From Solimonas_A sp035476855 (GTDB lineage: Bacteria > Pseudomonadota > Gammaproteobacteria > Nevskiales > Nevskiaceae), in the NCBI GenBank assembly GCA_035476855.1, contig DATILC010000169.1, positions 1 through 18,939 of the forward strand: a stretch of DNA of 18,939 nucleotides, read 5' to 3'. Positions 7,534 to 14,011 of this stretch are shown piece by piece (the first letter of the stretch is position 1; each line of letters begins with the position of its first letter). Under the pieces are notes generated by a model. The model saw only the letters and a list, made by a program, of their open reading frames with translations, did not search any database and was not told where the DNA came from. Position numbers and translations under genes: made by a program.

Positions 7534-8025
7534 ATGGCCAAATCCAGCCTCCTGCGCACCGCCGTCGACCGCCTCCGTCTGCTGCCGGTGCCGCTGTTCC
7601 GCCAGGCGGTGACGCGCATGTTCAACTTCCAGGTGCGCTTCGCCGGCACTGCCGGCGTGCGTTTCGAGGAGTTGACCGAGGAGCGTGCGGTGCTGGTGCT
7701 GGAGAACCGCAGGAAGGTGCAGAACCACATCGGTGGCATCCACGCGGCGGCGATGGCATTGCTGGCCGAGACCGGCTCCGGCGCGCTGTTCGGCATGAAC
7801 GTGCCGCCCACGCACCTGCCGCTGATCAAGAGCATGAACATCCGCTACGTGCGCCGCGCCCAGGGCCAGTTGCGCGCCGAGGCGACGCTGTCTGCCGAGC
7901 AGCGCGAACGCATCCGCAACGAGCCGAAGGGCGATGTGCTGGTCCCCGTGAAGGTCATCGACGAAAGCGGCGAGCAGCCGATCGAATGCGAGATGACCTG
8001 GGCCTGGGTGCCGAAGCAGAAATAA
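7534..8025 (+). CDS. Hotdog-fold thioesterase (DUF4442 / PaaI-like)
   Basis: A 163-residue hotdog-fold protein, expected to hydrolyse an acyl-CoA thioester or to bind acyl-CoA in the cytoplasm. The recognisable block is VQNHIGGIHAAAMALLAETG (residues 62-81), the hotdog helix with the N-H-x-G-x-x-H pattern and a downstream Glu (E79). A long beta-hairpin follows (SMNIRYVRRAQGQL, then DVLVPVKVIDESG). I place the start at the ATG at 7534; an in-frame TTG at 7459 would add 25 residues without hotdog similarity and across an inverted repeat. It lies 35 bp before the acyl-CoA synthetase, so the pair probably forms a small operon in which the thioesterase balances or proofreads acyl-CoA formation (inference). 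The exact substrate is unknown. Confidence 0.85.
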   Translation: MAKSSLLRTAVDRLRLLPVPLFRQAVTRMFNFQVRFAGTAGVRFEELTEERAVLVLENRRKVQNHIGGIHAAAMALLAETGSGALFGMNVPPTHLPLIKSMNIRYVRRAQGQLRAEATLSAEQRERIRNEPKGDVLVPVKVIDESGEQPIECEMTWAWVPKQK

Positions 8026-8060
8026 CAACGACAAAAAATCCGGACGACGAGGAGAGACAG

Positions 8061-9869
8061 ATGAGCGACACCGACAATCGCGTGCACCTGCGCGACATGG
8101 CGCGGGGCGTGATCAGCACGCTGCCGGACCTGGTGACGGTCAACAAGGGGCTGGTGAAGATGGCCCTGCTGCGGCCGAACTGGCGCGGCTCGATCGGCTC
8201 GGTGCTGGAGCAGCATGCACGGCGCAATCCGGGGCGCGTGGCGCTGGCCTTCGAGGACCGTCGATGGAGCTATGGCGAGCTCAATGCTTGGGCCAACCGC
8301 ATTGCCGGTGCGCTGCGTGCGCGTGGCGTGCGGCCGGGCGACTCGGTGGCGATCCTGTTCGAGAACCGTCCGGAGATGCTGGCCTGCGTCGCGGCGACGG
8401 TGAAGCTCGGCGCCATTGCCGGCATGCTCAACTACAACCAGCGCGGCGAAGTGCTGGAACACAGCATCAAGCTGTCGAAGGCGCGGGTGATCATCGTCGG
8501 CGACGAGTGCATGGAGGCGCTGCAGAGCAGCAGCTACGTACCGGGCCAGCAGCAGGGCTTCACCTGGCTGTGGGAGGGCGAGGGCCAGTCGCCCGCCGGC
8601 TACGACGACCTGCGTGCGGTGCAGGCCTCGATGCCGGACGACGACCCGGCCGAGACCCGCGACATCGTGATGAAGCAGCCGGCGTTCTACATCTTCACCT
8701 CCGGCACCACCGGCCTGCCGAAGGCTTCGGTGATGTCGCACTACCGCTGGCTCAACAGCATGGCCGGCGTCGGCCAGACCACGCTGCGGCTGAAGCCGGA
8801 TGATGTCTTCTACTGCTGCCTGCCGCTGTACCACAACAATGCGTTGACGGTGAGTTGGGGCGCGGCGATGGGCGCCGGCTGCACGTTGGCGCTGAGCCGA
8901 AAGTTCAGCGTCTCGCGCTTCTGGGACGAGGTGCGCCAGTACAACGCCACCGCGTTCTGCTACATCGGCGAACTGTGCCGCTACCTGCTGAACCGTCCGG
9001 CCAGCCCCGCCGACCGCAGCCACCGTATCCGCCTGGCGATCGGCAACGGCCTGCGCCCGGAGATCTGGGACGAGTTCCAGAACCGCTTCGGCATCGAGCG
9101 CATCTGCGAGTTCTACGGCGCCAGCGAGAGCAACCTGGCGTTCATCAACGCCTTCGGCCTGACCAAGACCGCCGGCTTCTGCCCGCTGACCTTCGCCATC
9201 GTCGAGTTCGATCCCGAGAGCGAGCAGCCGGTGCGCGACCGCAAGGGCTACATGAAGAAGGTTGCCAGCGGCGGCATCGGCCTGCTGATCAGCGAGGTCA
9301 CCGACCGCCGCCCCTTCGAGGGCTATACCGATGCCAAGGCCAGCGAGGCCAAGCTGTTCCGCAACGTCTTCAAGAAGGGCGACTGCTGGTTCAACAGCGG
9401 CGACCTGGTGCGCGACCAGGGCTGGAAGCACATTGCCTTCGTCGACCGCGTCGGCGACACCTTCCGCTGGAAGGGCGAGAACGTCGCCACCACCGAGGTC
9501 GAGGGTGCGCTGGGCCGCCATCCGTCGGTCGAGCATGCGGTGGTCTACGGCGTCAGCATTCCCGGCTGCGACGGCCGCGCCGGCATGGCCGCGCTGACCT
9601 GGACCCAGGGCGAGTTCGATGGCGCCGGCCTGGCGAAGCTGCTGTGCAGCGATCTTCCGGCCTATGCCGTGCCGCTGTTCCTGCGCCTGCGTCCCGAGCA
9701 GGAGGTCACCGGCACCTTCAAGTACCGCAAGGTCGACCTGAAGAAGCAGGGCTTCGATCCGGCGCAGGTCGACGAGCCGCTCTACGTGCTCTGCGACCGC
9801 GCCAAGGGCTATGAGCCGGTGACGGCGGAACTGTTCCGCCGCATTGCGGCCGGAGAACTGCGGCTCTAG
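8061..9869 (+). CDS. Long-chain/very-long-chain acyl-CoA synthetase, FATP (FadD6-like) type
   Basis: A 602-residue ANL-superfamily enzyme activating fatty acids to acyl-CoA via an acyl-AMP. The ATP P-loop is FYIFTSGTTGLPKASVM (about residue 209-225). Downstream come the GELCRYLLN and YGASESN motifs typical of the FATP/SLC27-like branch, then FNSGDLVRDQGWKHIAFVDR with the hinge Asp, FRWKGENVATTEVE, and the C-terminal catalytic lysine region VTGTFKYRKVDLKKQG. Length and motif order match the bacterial very-long-chain acyl-CoA synthetase group rather than classical FadD. The ATG at 8061 follows a clear ribosome site (GAGGAGAGACAG); an in-frame upstream start lies inside the thioesterase gene. 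Together with the thioesterase it would prime exogenous long-chain or sterol-like acids for beta-oxidation. Confidence 0.93.
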   Translation: MSDTDNRVHLRDMARGVISTLPDLVTVNKGLVKMALLRPNWRGSIGSVLEQHARRNPGRVALAFEDRRWSYGELNAWANRIAGALRARGVRPGDSVAILFENRPEMLACVAATVKLGAIAGMLNYNQRGEVLEHSIKLSKARVIIVGDECMEALQSSSYVPGQQQGFTWLWEGEGQSPAGYDDLRAVQASMPDDDPAETRDIVMKQPAFYIFTSGTTGLPKASVMSHYRWLNSMAGVGQTTLRLKPDDVFYCCLPLYHNNALTVSWGAAMGAGCTLALSRKFSVSRFWDEVRQYNATAFCYIGELCRYLLNRPASPADRSHRIRLAIGNGLRPEIWDEFQNRFGIERICEFYGASESNLAFINAFGLTKTAGFCPLTFAIVEFDPESEQPVRDRKGYMKKVASGGIGLLISEVTDRRPFEGYTDAKASEAKLFRNVFKKGDCWFNSGDLVRDQGWKHIAFVDRVGDTFRWKGENVATTEVEGALGRHPSVEHAVVYGVSIPGCDGRAGMAALTWTQGEFDGAGLAKLLCSDLPAYAVPLFLRLRPEQEVTGTFKYRKVDLKKQGFDPAQVDEPLYVLCDRAKGYEPVTAELFRRIAAGELRL

Positions 9870-9889
9870 CTCTGAACCGGGAGGACGCC

Positions 9890-10348
9890 ATGCCCCTGTA
9901 CTACGCGATTGCCTTCGGCATCGGCGTCCTGATTCCGCTGCAGGCCGCGATCAACAGCGACCTGCGCGGCATGCTCGGCGGCAGCATCGTGCTGGCGACG
10001 ATGCTGTCGTTCGCGGTCGGCACGCTGAGCATGGCGCTGGTTGCACTGGCCTCCGGTGCGCGCTGGGGCCTGCTGCAGGGCGTTCCGCAGCTGCAGTGGT
10101 GGCAGCTGATGGGCGGCGTGCTGGGCGCGGCCATCGTCGGCGGCGGCATCCTGCTGGCGCCACGCATCGGCCTGGCCGGCATGACCGCGCTGATCGTCGC
10201 CGGACAACTCTGTGCCTCGCTGCTGTTCGACCGCCAGGGCCTGCTGGGCCTGCCGGTGCGCGAGCTGACCACACCGCGCCTGGCCGGCACGCTGCTGGTG
10301 CTGGGCGGGATGTTGCTGGTCAATTTCGGCGACCGCCTGCGCGACTGA
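9890..10348 (+). CDS. YdcZ/DUF606-type small membrane protein (DMT superfamily)
   Basis: A 152-residue very hydrophobic protein with about five transmembrane helices: residues 2-20, 30-55, 68-92, 96-113 and 130-146. It matches the YdcZ/DUF606 half-size transporters of the drug/metabolite transporter superfamily, which usually act as pairs or homodimers in the inner membrane. The substrate is unknown. A strong ribosome site (GGGAGG) precedes the ATG, and it starts 20 bp after the acyl-CoA synthetase stop, so it is probably read from the same transcript. It ends about 40 bp before the arsR promoter. Whether it belongs to the lipid genes or to the arsenic genes cannot be told from position alone. 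Confidence 0.8.
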   Translation: MPLYYAIAFGIGVLIPLQAAINSDLRGMLGGSIVLATMLSFAVGTLSMALVALASGARWGLLQGVPQLQWWQLMGGVLGAAIVGGGILLAPRIGLAGMTALIVAGQLCASLLFDRQGLLGLPVRELTTPRLAGTLLVLGGMLLVNFGDRLRD

Positions 10349-10381
10349 TCCGGCGCGGCATCCAGCGTGGCCATCCGCGGC

Positions 10382-10411
10382 TTGACCTTTTTCATATATT
10401 TCCATGATTAT
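10382..10411 (+). promoter_or_regulatory. Candidate sigma70 promoter of arsR
   Basis: TTGACC at 10382-10387 (5 of 6 to consensus), an 18-bp spacer and GATTAT at 10406-10411 (4 of 6) lie in an AT-rich patch. The predicted transcription start would fall at about 10418, the A of the arsR ATG, giving a leaderless or nearly leaderless transcript. An alternative -10 is TATATT at 10396-10401, without a good -35. Confidence 0.55.
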
Positions 10412-10423
10412 GGAAACATGAAA
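10390..10423. promoter_or_regulatory. Putative ArsR operator, nested inverted repeat overlapping the arsR start
   Basis: A perfect inverted repeat, TTTCCAT (10399-10405) and ATGGAAA (10410-10416), surrounds the four bases GATT. A second outer pair, TTTCAT (10390-10395) and ATGAAA (10418-10423), is nested around it and includes the start codon. The site covers the candidate -10 element. ArsR/SmtB repressors bind AT-rich 12-2-12-like dyads of this kind, so autorepression released by As(III) is the expected mode. Confidence 0.7.
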
Positions 10424-10747
10424 TTGGAAACCGCCGTCACCCGGCTTTATGCACTGGCCCAGGATTCGCGCCTGGCGGTGTTTCGCCTGCTGGTGCAGAA
10501 GGGGCCCGAGGGCATGGCGGCGGGAGATATCGCGGCCAAGCTGAAGCTGGCACCGGCGACCCTGTCCTTCCACCTGAAGGAACTGAGCAATGCCGGCCTG
10601 CTGAAGGCGCGGCAGGAAGGCCGCTTCATCTACTACGCACCGGACTTCAAGGCGATGAATGCATTGCTGGGTTACCTCACCGAGAACTGCTGTGCAGGCA
10701 GCGTCGATGCGGGTGACTGCGCGCGGCCTGCTGCCTGCTGCGATTGA
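10418..10747 (+). CDS. arsR: ArsR-family metalloregulator with C-terminal cysteine cluster
   Basis: A 109-residue winged-helix repressor that should leave its operator when As(III) or Sb(III) binds. The DNA-recognition region is MAAGDIAAKLKLAPATLSFH followed by LKELSNAGLLKARQEGRFIYY (wing), the usual ArsR core. The classic ELCVCDL metal site is absent. Instead the extreme C-terminus carries C91-C92, C101 and C107-C108. A C-terminal Cys-Cys plus a third Cys resembles the As(III) site reported for the Acidithiobacillus ferrooxidans ArsR (C95, C96, C102), so this is probably an independently evolved sensor of that type. I take the ATG at 10418; an upstream in-frame ATG at 10367 would put the promoter and operator inside the gene. 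arsC and the channel follow downstream. Confidence 0.9.
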   Translation: MKLETAVTRLYALAQDSRLAVFRLLVQKGPEGMAAGDIAAKLKLAPATLSFHLKELSNAGLLKARQEGRFIYYAPDFKAMNALLGYLTENCCAGSVDAGDCARPAACCD

Positions 10748-10800
10748 TTCCCCGCGCGAAAGCTTCATCGGACATTCAAGAAACTGTCGCAGATTGATCG

Positions 10801-10819
10801 TCCGGCCTGCATTGCCGGA
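10801..10819. repeat. Short hairpin between arsR and arsC
   Basis: TCCGGC (10801-10806) and GCCGGA (10814-10819) form a 6-bp inverted repeat with a 7-base loop, ending 15 bp before the arsC ATG, with the arsC ribosome site (CAGGAG) directly after it. There is no T-run, so it is not a normal terminator. It might tune arsC translation or message stability. Confidence 0.3.
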
Positions 10820-10834
10820 GTCACAGGAGTTGTC

Positions 10835-11335
10835 ATGGATCACAGGACTTTCGAGGTGCTGTTCATCTGCACCGCCAACTCGGCGCGCTCGATCCTCGCC
10901 GAATGCCTTGCCAACGACCCCAAGGTCGGTGGCGGCCGTTTTCGCGGCCACAGTGCCGGCAGTTTTCCGAGGGGGACGGTGAATCCCTGGGCGCTGCAGC
11001 TGCTGCGCGAGCATGGCCATCCGGTCGAGGGCCTGCGCAGCAAGAGCTGGGACGAGTTCGCCCAGCCGGGTGCTCCGGCCCTGGATTTCATCTTCACGGT
11101 CTGCGACCAGGCCGCCGGCGAAACCTGCCCCTACTGGCCCGGACAACCGGTGACCGCGCACTGGGGCCTGCCGGATCCGGCCGCGGTCGAGGGTAGCGAC
11201 GAGGATATGCGCAAGGCGTTCAAGGACACCTACCTGGCACTGCGCCGGCGCATCGAACTGTTCGCCAGCCTGCCGCTGGAAAAGCTCGACGCGATGACGC
11301 TGCGCGAGCAGCTCGGCCATATCGGTCGCCAATGA
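10835..11335 (+). CDS. arsC: Arsenate reductase, low-molecular-weight phosphatase (thioredoxin-linked) type
   Basis: A 166-residue cytoplasmic enzyme reducing arsenate to arsenite. The phosphatase-like loop is CTANSARS with the nucleophile C12 and R18 (C-x5-R). The redox relay cysteines are C90 (FTVCDQ) and C98 (GETCPYWPG), and D114 of GLPDPA is the general acid. This set of residues separates a true arsenate reductase from a protein tyrosine phosphatase. A clear ribosome site (CAGGAG) lies before the ATG. It follows arsR by 87 bp, and its TGA overlaps the ATG of the channel gene by 4 bp, so the two are translationally coupled. Product arsenite would leave through that channel. Confidence 0.93.
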   Translation: MDHRTFEVLFICTANSARSILAECLANDPKVGGGRFRGHSAGSFPRGTVNPWALQLLREHGHPVEGLRSKSWDEFAQPGAPALDFIFTVCDQAAGETCPYWPGQPVTAHWGLPDPAAVEGSDEDMRKAFKDTYLALRRRIELFASLPLEKLDAMTLREQLGHIGRQ

Positions 11336-11979
11336 AGCTGTCGCAACGCATTGCCGCGGAGGCACTCGGCACCGCCTTCCTGCTCGCTGCAGTCGTCGGC
11401 TCCGGAATCATGGGCGAACGCCTCGCCGGCGGGAACGTCGCGCTCGCGCTGCTCGCAAACGCGCTGGCGACCGGTGGCGCACTGGTCGCGCTGATCCTCG
11501 CCGCCGGGCCGGTATCGGGTGCGCATTTCAATCCGGTGGTGAGCCTGCTGCTCGCTGCGCGCGGGCAGCTGCCCTGGGGCGAGGTGCCGGCCTATGTCAT
11601 TGCGCAGCTCGTCGGAGCCGTGGCCGGCGTCGTCGCCGCGCAGCTGATGTTCGGGCTGCCGCTGCTGGAGTGGTCGCAGAAGCTGCGTAGCGGACCGGCG
11701 CTGATGTTCAGCGAGTTCGTCGCCACTGCCGGCCTGCTGCTGCTGATCGCCTCGTTGTCGCGGCATCGGCCGGAGGCGGCGCCGTATGCGGTGGCCTGCT
11801 ACATCGTCGGGGCCTACTGGTTTACCGCCTCGACCTCCTTCGCCAATCCCGCGGTGACGCTGGCACGTTGTCTCACCGACAGCTTCGCCGGCATCCGGCC
11901 GCAGGATGTCGCCGGCTTCATCGCCGCGCAGCTGGCGGCGCTGCTGCTGGTGACGCTGGGCCTGCGCGCCACGCGATGA
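11332..11979 (+). CDS. MIP-family channel, AqpS-like aquaglyceroporin for arsenite
   Basis: A 215-residue membrane channel of the major intrinsic protein family with six helices and two re-entrant half-helices. The first signature is SGAHFNPV (N67-P68-V69, where most aquaporins have NPA) and the second is FANPAVTLAR (N172-P173-A174). The residue right after the second NPA is Val175, while typical aquaporins and GlpF have the selectivity-filter Arg there. The same replacement is known to me from the arsenic-linked AqpS of Sinorhizobium meliloti, found in an arsR-aqpS-arsC-arsH operon. The start overlaps the arsC stop (ATGA). Likely job: passive efflux of arsenite made by ArsC. No ArsB, Acr3 or ArsA gene is present within this window. 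I leave the symbol blank because aqpS is assigned by resemblance only. Confidence 0.9.
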   Translation: MKLSQRIAAEALGTAFLLAAVVGSGIMGERLAGGNVALALLANALATGGALVALILAAGPVSGAHFNPVVSLLLAARGQLPWGEVPAYVIAQLVGAVAGVVAAQLMFGLPLLEWSQKLRSGPALMFSEFVATAGLLLLIASLSRHRPEAAPYAVACYIVGAYWFTASTSFANPAVTLARCLTDSFAGIRPQDVAGFIAAQLAALLLVTLGLRATR

Positions 11980-12090
11980 AGCGATGAATTGGCGCCTGCC
12001 GCTGGCCCGATAAGCTGCTGCCGTTCGCGGCGCTGCGCCGATTGCTGCACTGCATCAGCGGTGCTCATTGACTATCGCGCCATGTAGGCA

Positions 12091-12114
12091 GCACTGACTG
12101 GCCAAAGTCAGTGC
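12091..12114. promoter_or_regulatory. Perfect 9-bp inverted repeat, candidate operator upstream of the SRPBCC-dehydrogenase genes
   Basis: GCACTGACT (12091-12099) and AGTCAGTGC (12106-12114) are perfect inverted arms around GGCCAA. The site lies 50 bp before the SRPBCC start in a 184-bp intergenic space. No T-run follows on either strand, so a terminator is unlikely; spacing and symmetry suit a TetR- or GntR-type repressor site. No regulator gene adjoins it on this side. Confidence 0.6.
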
Positions 12115-12163
12115 GGGTGCGGCCATGCACAGTAGCGGCACATCATCGCTACCGTCCGCCCCC

Positions 12164-12658
12164 ATGAAAGTCGGAATCCAGATCAAACGCGGTCTCAACC
12201 TGCCGTTGCCCTACGAGCGCGTCGCCCCGGTGCTCAAGGATCTCGAGGGCACCATCCGTCGCTTTCCCAAGCTGCGCAAGCTGACCAAGCTGAAGAAGAA
12301 CGCCTACCTGTGGGAGATGAAGTCGATCGGCTCGAAGATCCCCAACATCGCGCATGAGGTGATCTACGCCGCGCAGTACGAGATCGATACCGCCAAGGGC
12401 GAGCTCAGCTGGACCGCACTGCCCAAGCATGGCAACGCCACCATCGAGGGCCGCCTGCGACTGAAGGACCTCGGCAAGGAGACGCGCCTGATCGTCGAGA
12501 TGGAAGGCGAGCTGCGCGACGTGCCGGTGCCGCTGATGTACCGCCTGGTGGCTGCACCATTCATCCAGGGCCGTTTCACCTACCTGGTGGATGCCTTCCT
12601 GCAACGCACCGCCGATGCGGTGCTGGCCGAGCCGGCGCGCGGCGCCGGCAGCCGCTGA
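12164..12658 (+). CDS. SRPBCC (START-like) family protein
   Basis: A 164-residue protein of the SRPBCC/START-like helix-grip fold, which makes a deep pocket for hydrophobic ligands; some members are cyclases, others lipid carriers. The opening strand with helix LPLPYERVAPVLKDLEGTIRRFP, the middle strands (AYLWEMKSIG, ELSWTALPKHGNATIEGRL) and a long C-terminal helix (PFIQGRFTYLVDAFLQRTA) fit the fold. No catalytic residues can be assigned. I use the ATG at 12164 because the fold begins there; an in-frame ATG at 12125 adds 13 Ser-rich residues. Neither has an obvious ribosome site. It lies 23 bp before the first dehydrogenase and is probably its operon partner, perhaps carrying or sequestering the acyl substrate (inference). 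Confidence 0.8.
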   Translation: MKVGIQIKRGLNLPLPYERVAPVLKDLEGTIRRFPKLRKLTKLKKNAYLWEMKSIGSKIPNIAHEVIYAAQYEIDTAKGELSWTALPKHGNATIEGRLRLKDLGKETRLIVEMEGELRDVPVPLMYRLVAAPFIQGRFTYLVDAFLQRTADAVLAEPARGAGSR

Positions 12659-12681
12659 ATTTTCCGGAAACCGACAAGACC

Positions 12682-14001
12682 ATGACTGTCACACAGAACC
12701 TGATGGGCCTCGGCCTGAAAGTGCTGAACCGCCTCGGCGGTGCCAAGGCACTCGATGATCCCAAGCTGCGCAAGACCGCCACCGCCGTCCTCAAGACCGG
12801 AGCTGCAACCGGCTTCCGCCTGATCGGCACCGTCAACCGCCAGTTCAAGAGTGTGCGTGGCCCGAACAAGGCGCTGCGCCCCGGCGCGGCCTCCACCGAC
12901 CTGTTCGACCTGACGCCCAGCGATGAGCAGCAGATGATGCGCGACACGCTGGCCGGCTTCGCCGCCGAGCAGTTGCGCCCCAACGCGCAGGCCGCGGATA
13001 CCGCCTGCGCCACGCCGAAGGCGATCCTGCAGGCCGCTGCCGAACTGGGCATCGGCTCGATGCAGGTGCACGAGGAGCTGGGTGGTGTCGGCGGTGCCGA
13101 GCGCTCGGTGGTGACCAACGCGATCATCGCCGAGGCTCTCGCACAGGGTGATCTCGGCATGGCCGTTGCCTGCCTGGCGCCGGTCGGTGTCGCCGCCGCG
13201 CTGGCGGAGTGGGGTACGGCGCAGCAGCAGTCGACCTATCTCTCCAGCTTCATCGACGAGAAGGCCCCGGTCGCCGCGATCGCGGTGCTGGAGCCGCGCC
13301 CGCTGTTCGATCCGTTCAAGCTGTCGACTTCGGCCCGGCGTACCGACGCCGGCGGTTATGTGCTCAGCGGCGAGAAGTCGCTGGTGCCGATGGCGGCCAG
13401 TGCCGAACTGTTCCTGGTCGCCGCCAGCACCACGCACGGCCCGCAGCTGTTCATCGTCGAGTCCGGCGCCAAGGGCATCCACATCACCGCCGAGCCGGCG
13501 ATGGGCCTGCGTGCCGCGGCCACGGCGCGTGTCCGCTTCGACAACGTGCAGCTCAATGCCTCGGCCCTGCTGGGCGGCGGCGAAGGCGACTTCTCCTACG
13601 AGAACTTCATTGCGCGCAGCCGCCTGGCCTGGTGTGCGCTGGCGGTCGGCACCTCGCAGGCGGCGCAGGACTATCTGGTCACCTACTGCAACGAGCGCAT
13701 CGCCTTCGGCGAGCCGATCAGCCATCGCCAGGCGGTGGCCTTCAACATCTCCAACATCGCCATCGAGACCGATGGCATGCGCCTGTTGACCTGGCGCGCA
13801 GCCGCACTTGCCGCGGCCGGAAAACCCTTTGTACGAGAAGCCGCGCTGGCGCGCAGACTGTGCGCCGACAAGGGAACACAGATCGGCGCCGACGCCGTGC
13901 AGCTGCTCGGAGGACATGGGTTCGTCAAGGAACACCCGGTGGAACGCTGGTACCGCGACCTGCGTGCGGTCGGGATCATGGAAGGCGGCCTGCTGCTCTG
14001 A
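12682..14001 (+). CDS. Acyl-CoA dehydrogenase-like subunit with N-terminal extension and degenerate motifs
   Basis: A 439-residue member of the acyl-CoA dehydrogenase family. Residues 1-75 are a basic, helical extension not part of the usual fold (LKVLNRLGGAKAL, then VLKTGAATGFRLIG). The family fold starts near LTPSDEQQMMRDTL. The FAD/substrate signature normally read as TEPxxGSD is replaced by LEPRPLFDP, and the flavin-contact WITN-like segment reads SGEKSLVPM. The C-terminus ends at YRDLRAVGIMEGGLLL: Glu434 is at the catalytic-base position, but the roughly 20-residue helix that normally follows is missing. The C-terminal GGHGF motif is present. It is followed after 10 bp by a second, complete dehydrogenase, which suggests a two-subunit enzyme as in steroid side-chain degradation. 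Confidence 0.88.
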   Translation: MTVTQNLMGLGLKVLNRLGGAKALDDPKLRKTATAVLKTGAATGFRLIGTVNRQFKSVRGPNKALRPGAASTDLFDLTPSDEQQMMRDTLAGFAAEQLRPNAQAADTACATPKAILQAAAELGIGSMQVHEELGGVGGAERSVVTNAIIAEALAQGDLGMAVACLAPVGVAAALAEWGTAQQQSTYLSSFIDEKAPVAAIAVLEPRPLFDPFKLSTSARRTDAGGYVLSGEKSLVPMAASAELFLVAASTTHGPQLFIVESGAKGIHITAEPAMGLRAAATARVRFDNVQLNASALLGGGEGDFSYENFIARSRLAWCALAVGTSQAAQDYLVTYCNERIAFGEPISHRQAVAFNISNIAIETDGMRLLTWRAAALAAAGKPFVREAALARRLCADKGTQIGADAVQLLGGHGFVKEHPVERWYRDLRAVGIMEGGLLL

Positions 14002-14011
14002 GCACAAGACA

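Noticed and set aside
7845..9536. 563-codon open frame on the minus strand over the thioesterase end and acyl-CoA synthetase
   Set aside because: No recognisable domain; shadow of the acyl-CoA synthetase codon bias.
9870..12163. Mobile-element borders around the arsenic cassette
   Set aside because: I found no transposase, integrase, tRNA target or flanking repeat. Insertion is inferred only from the change in gene function.
12661..12670. 10-bp palindrome TTTCCGGAAA just before the first dehydrogenase
   Set aside because: Short, inside the presumed operon and with no second copy nearby; expected by chance at this length.
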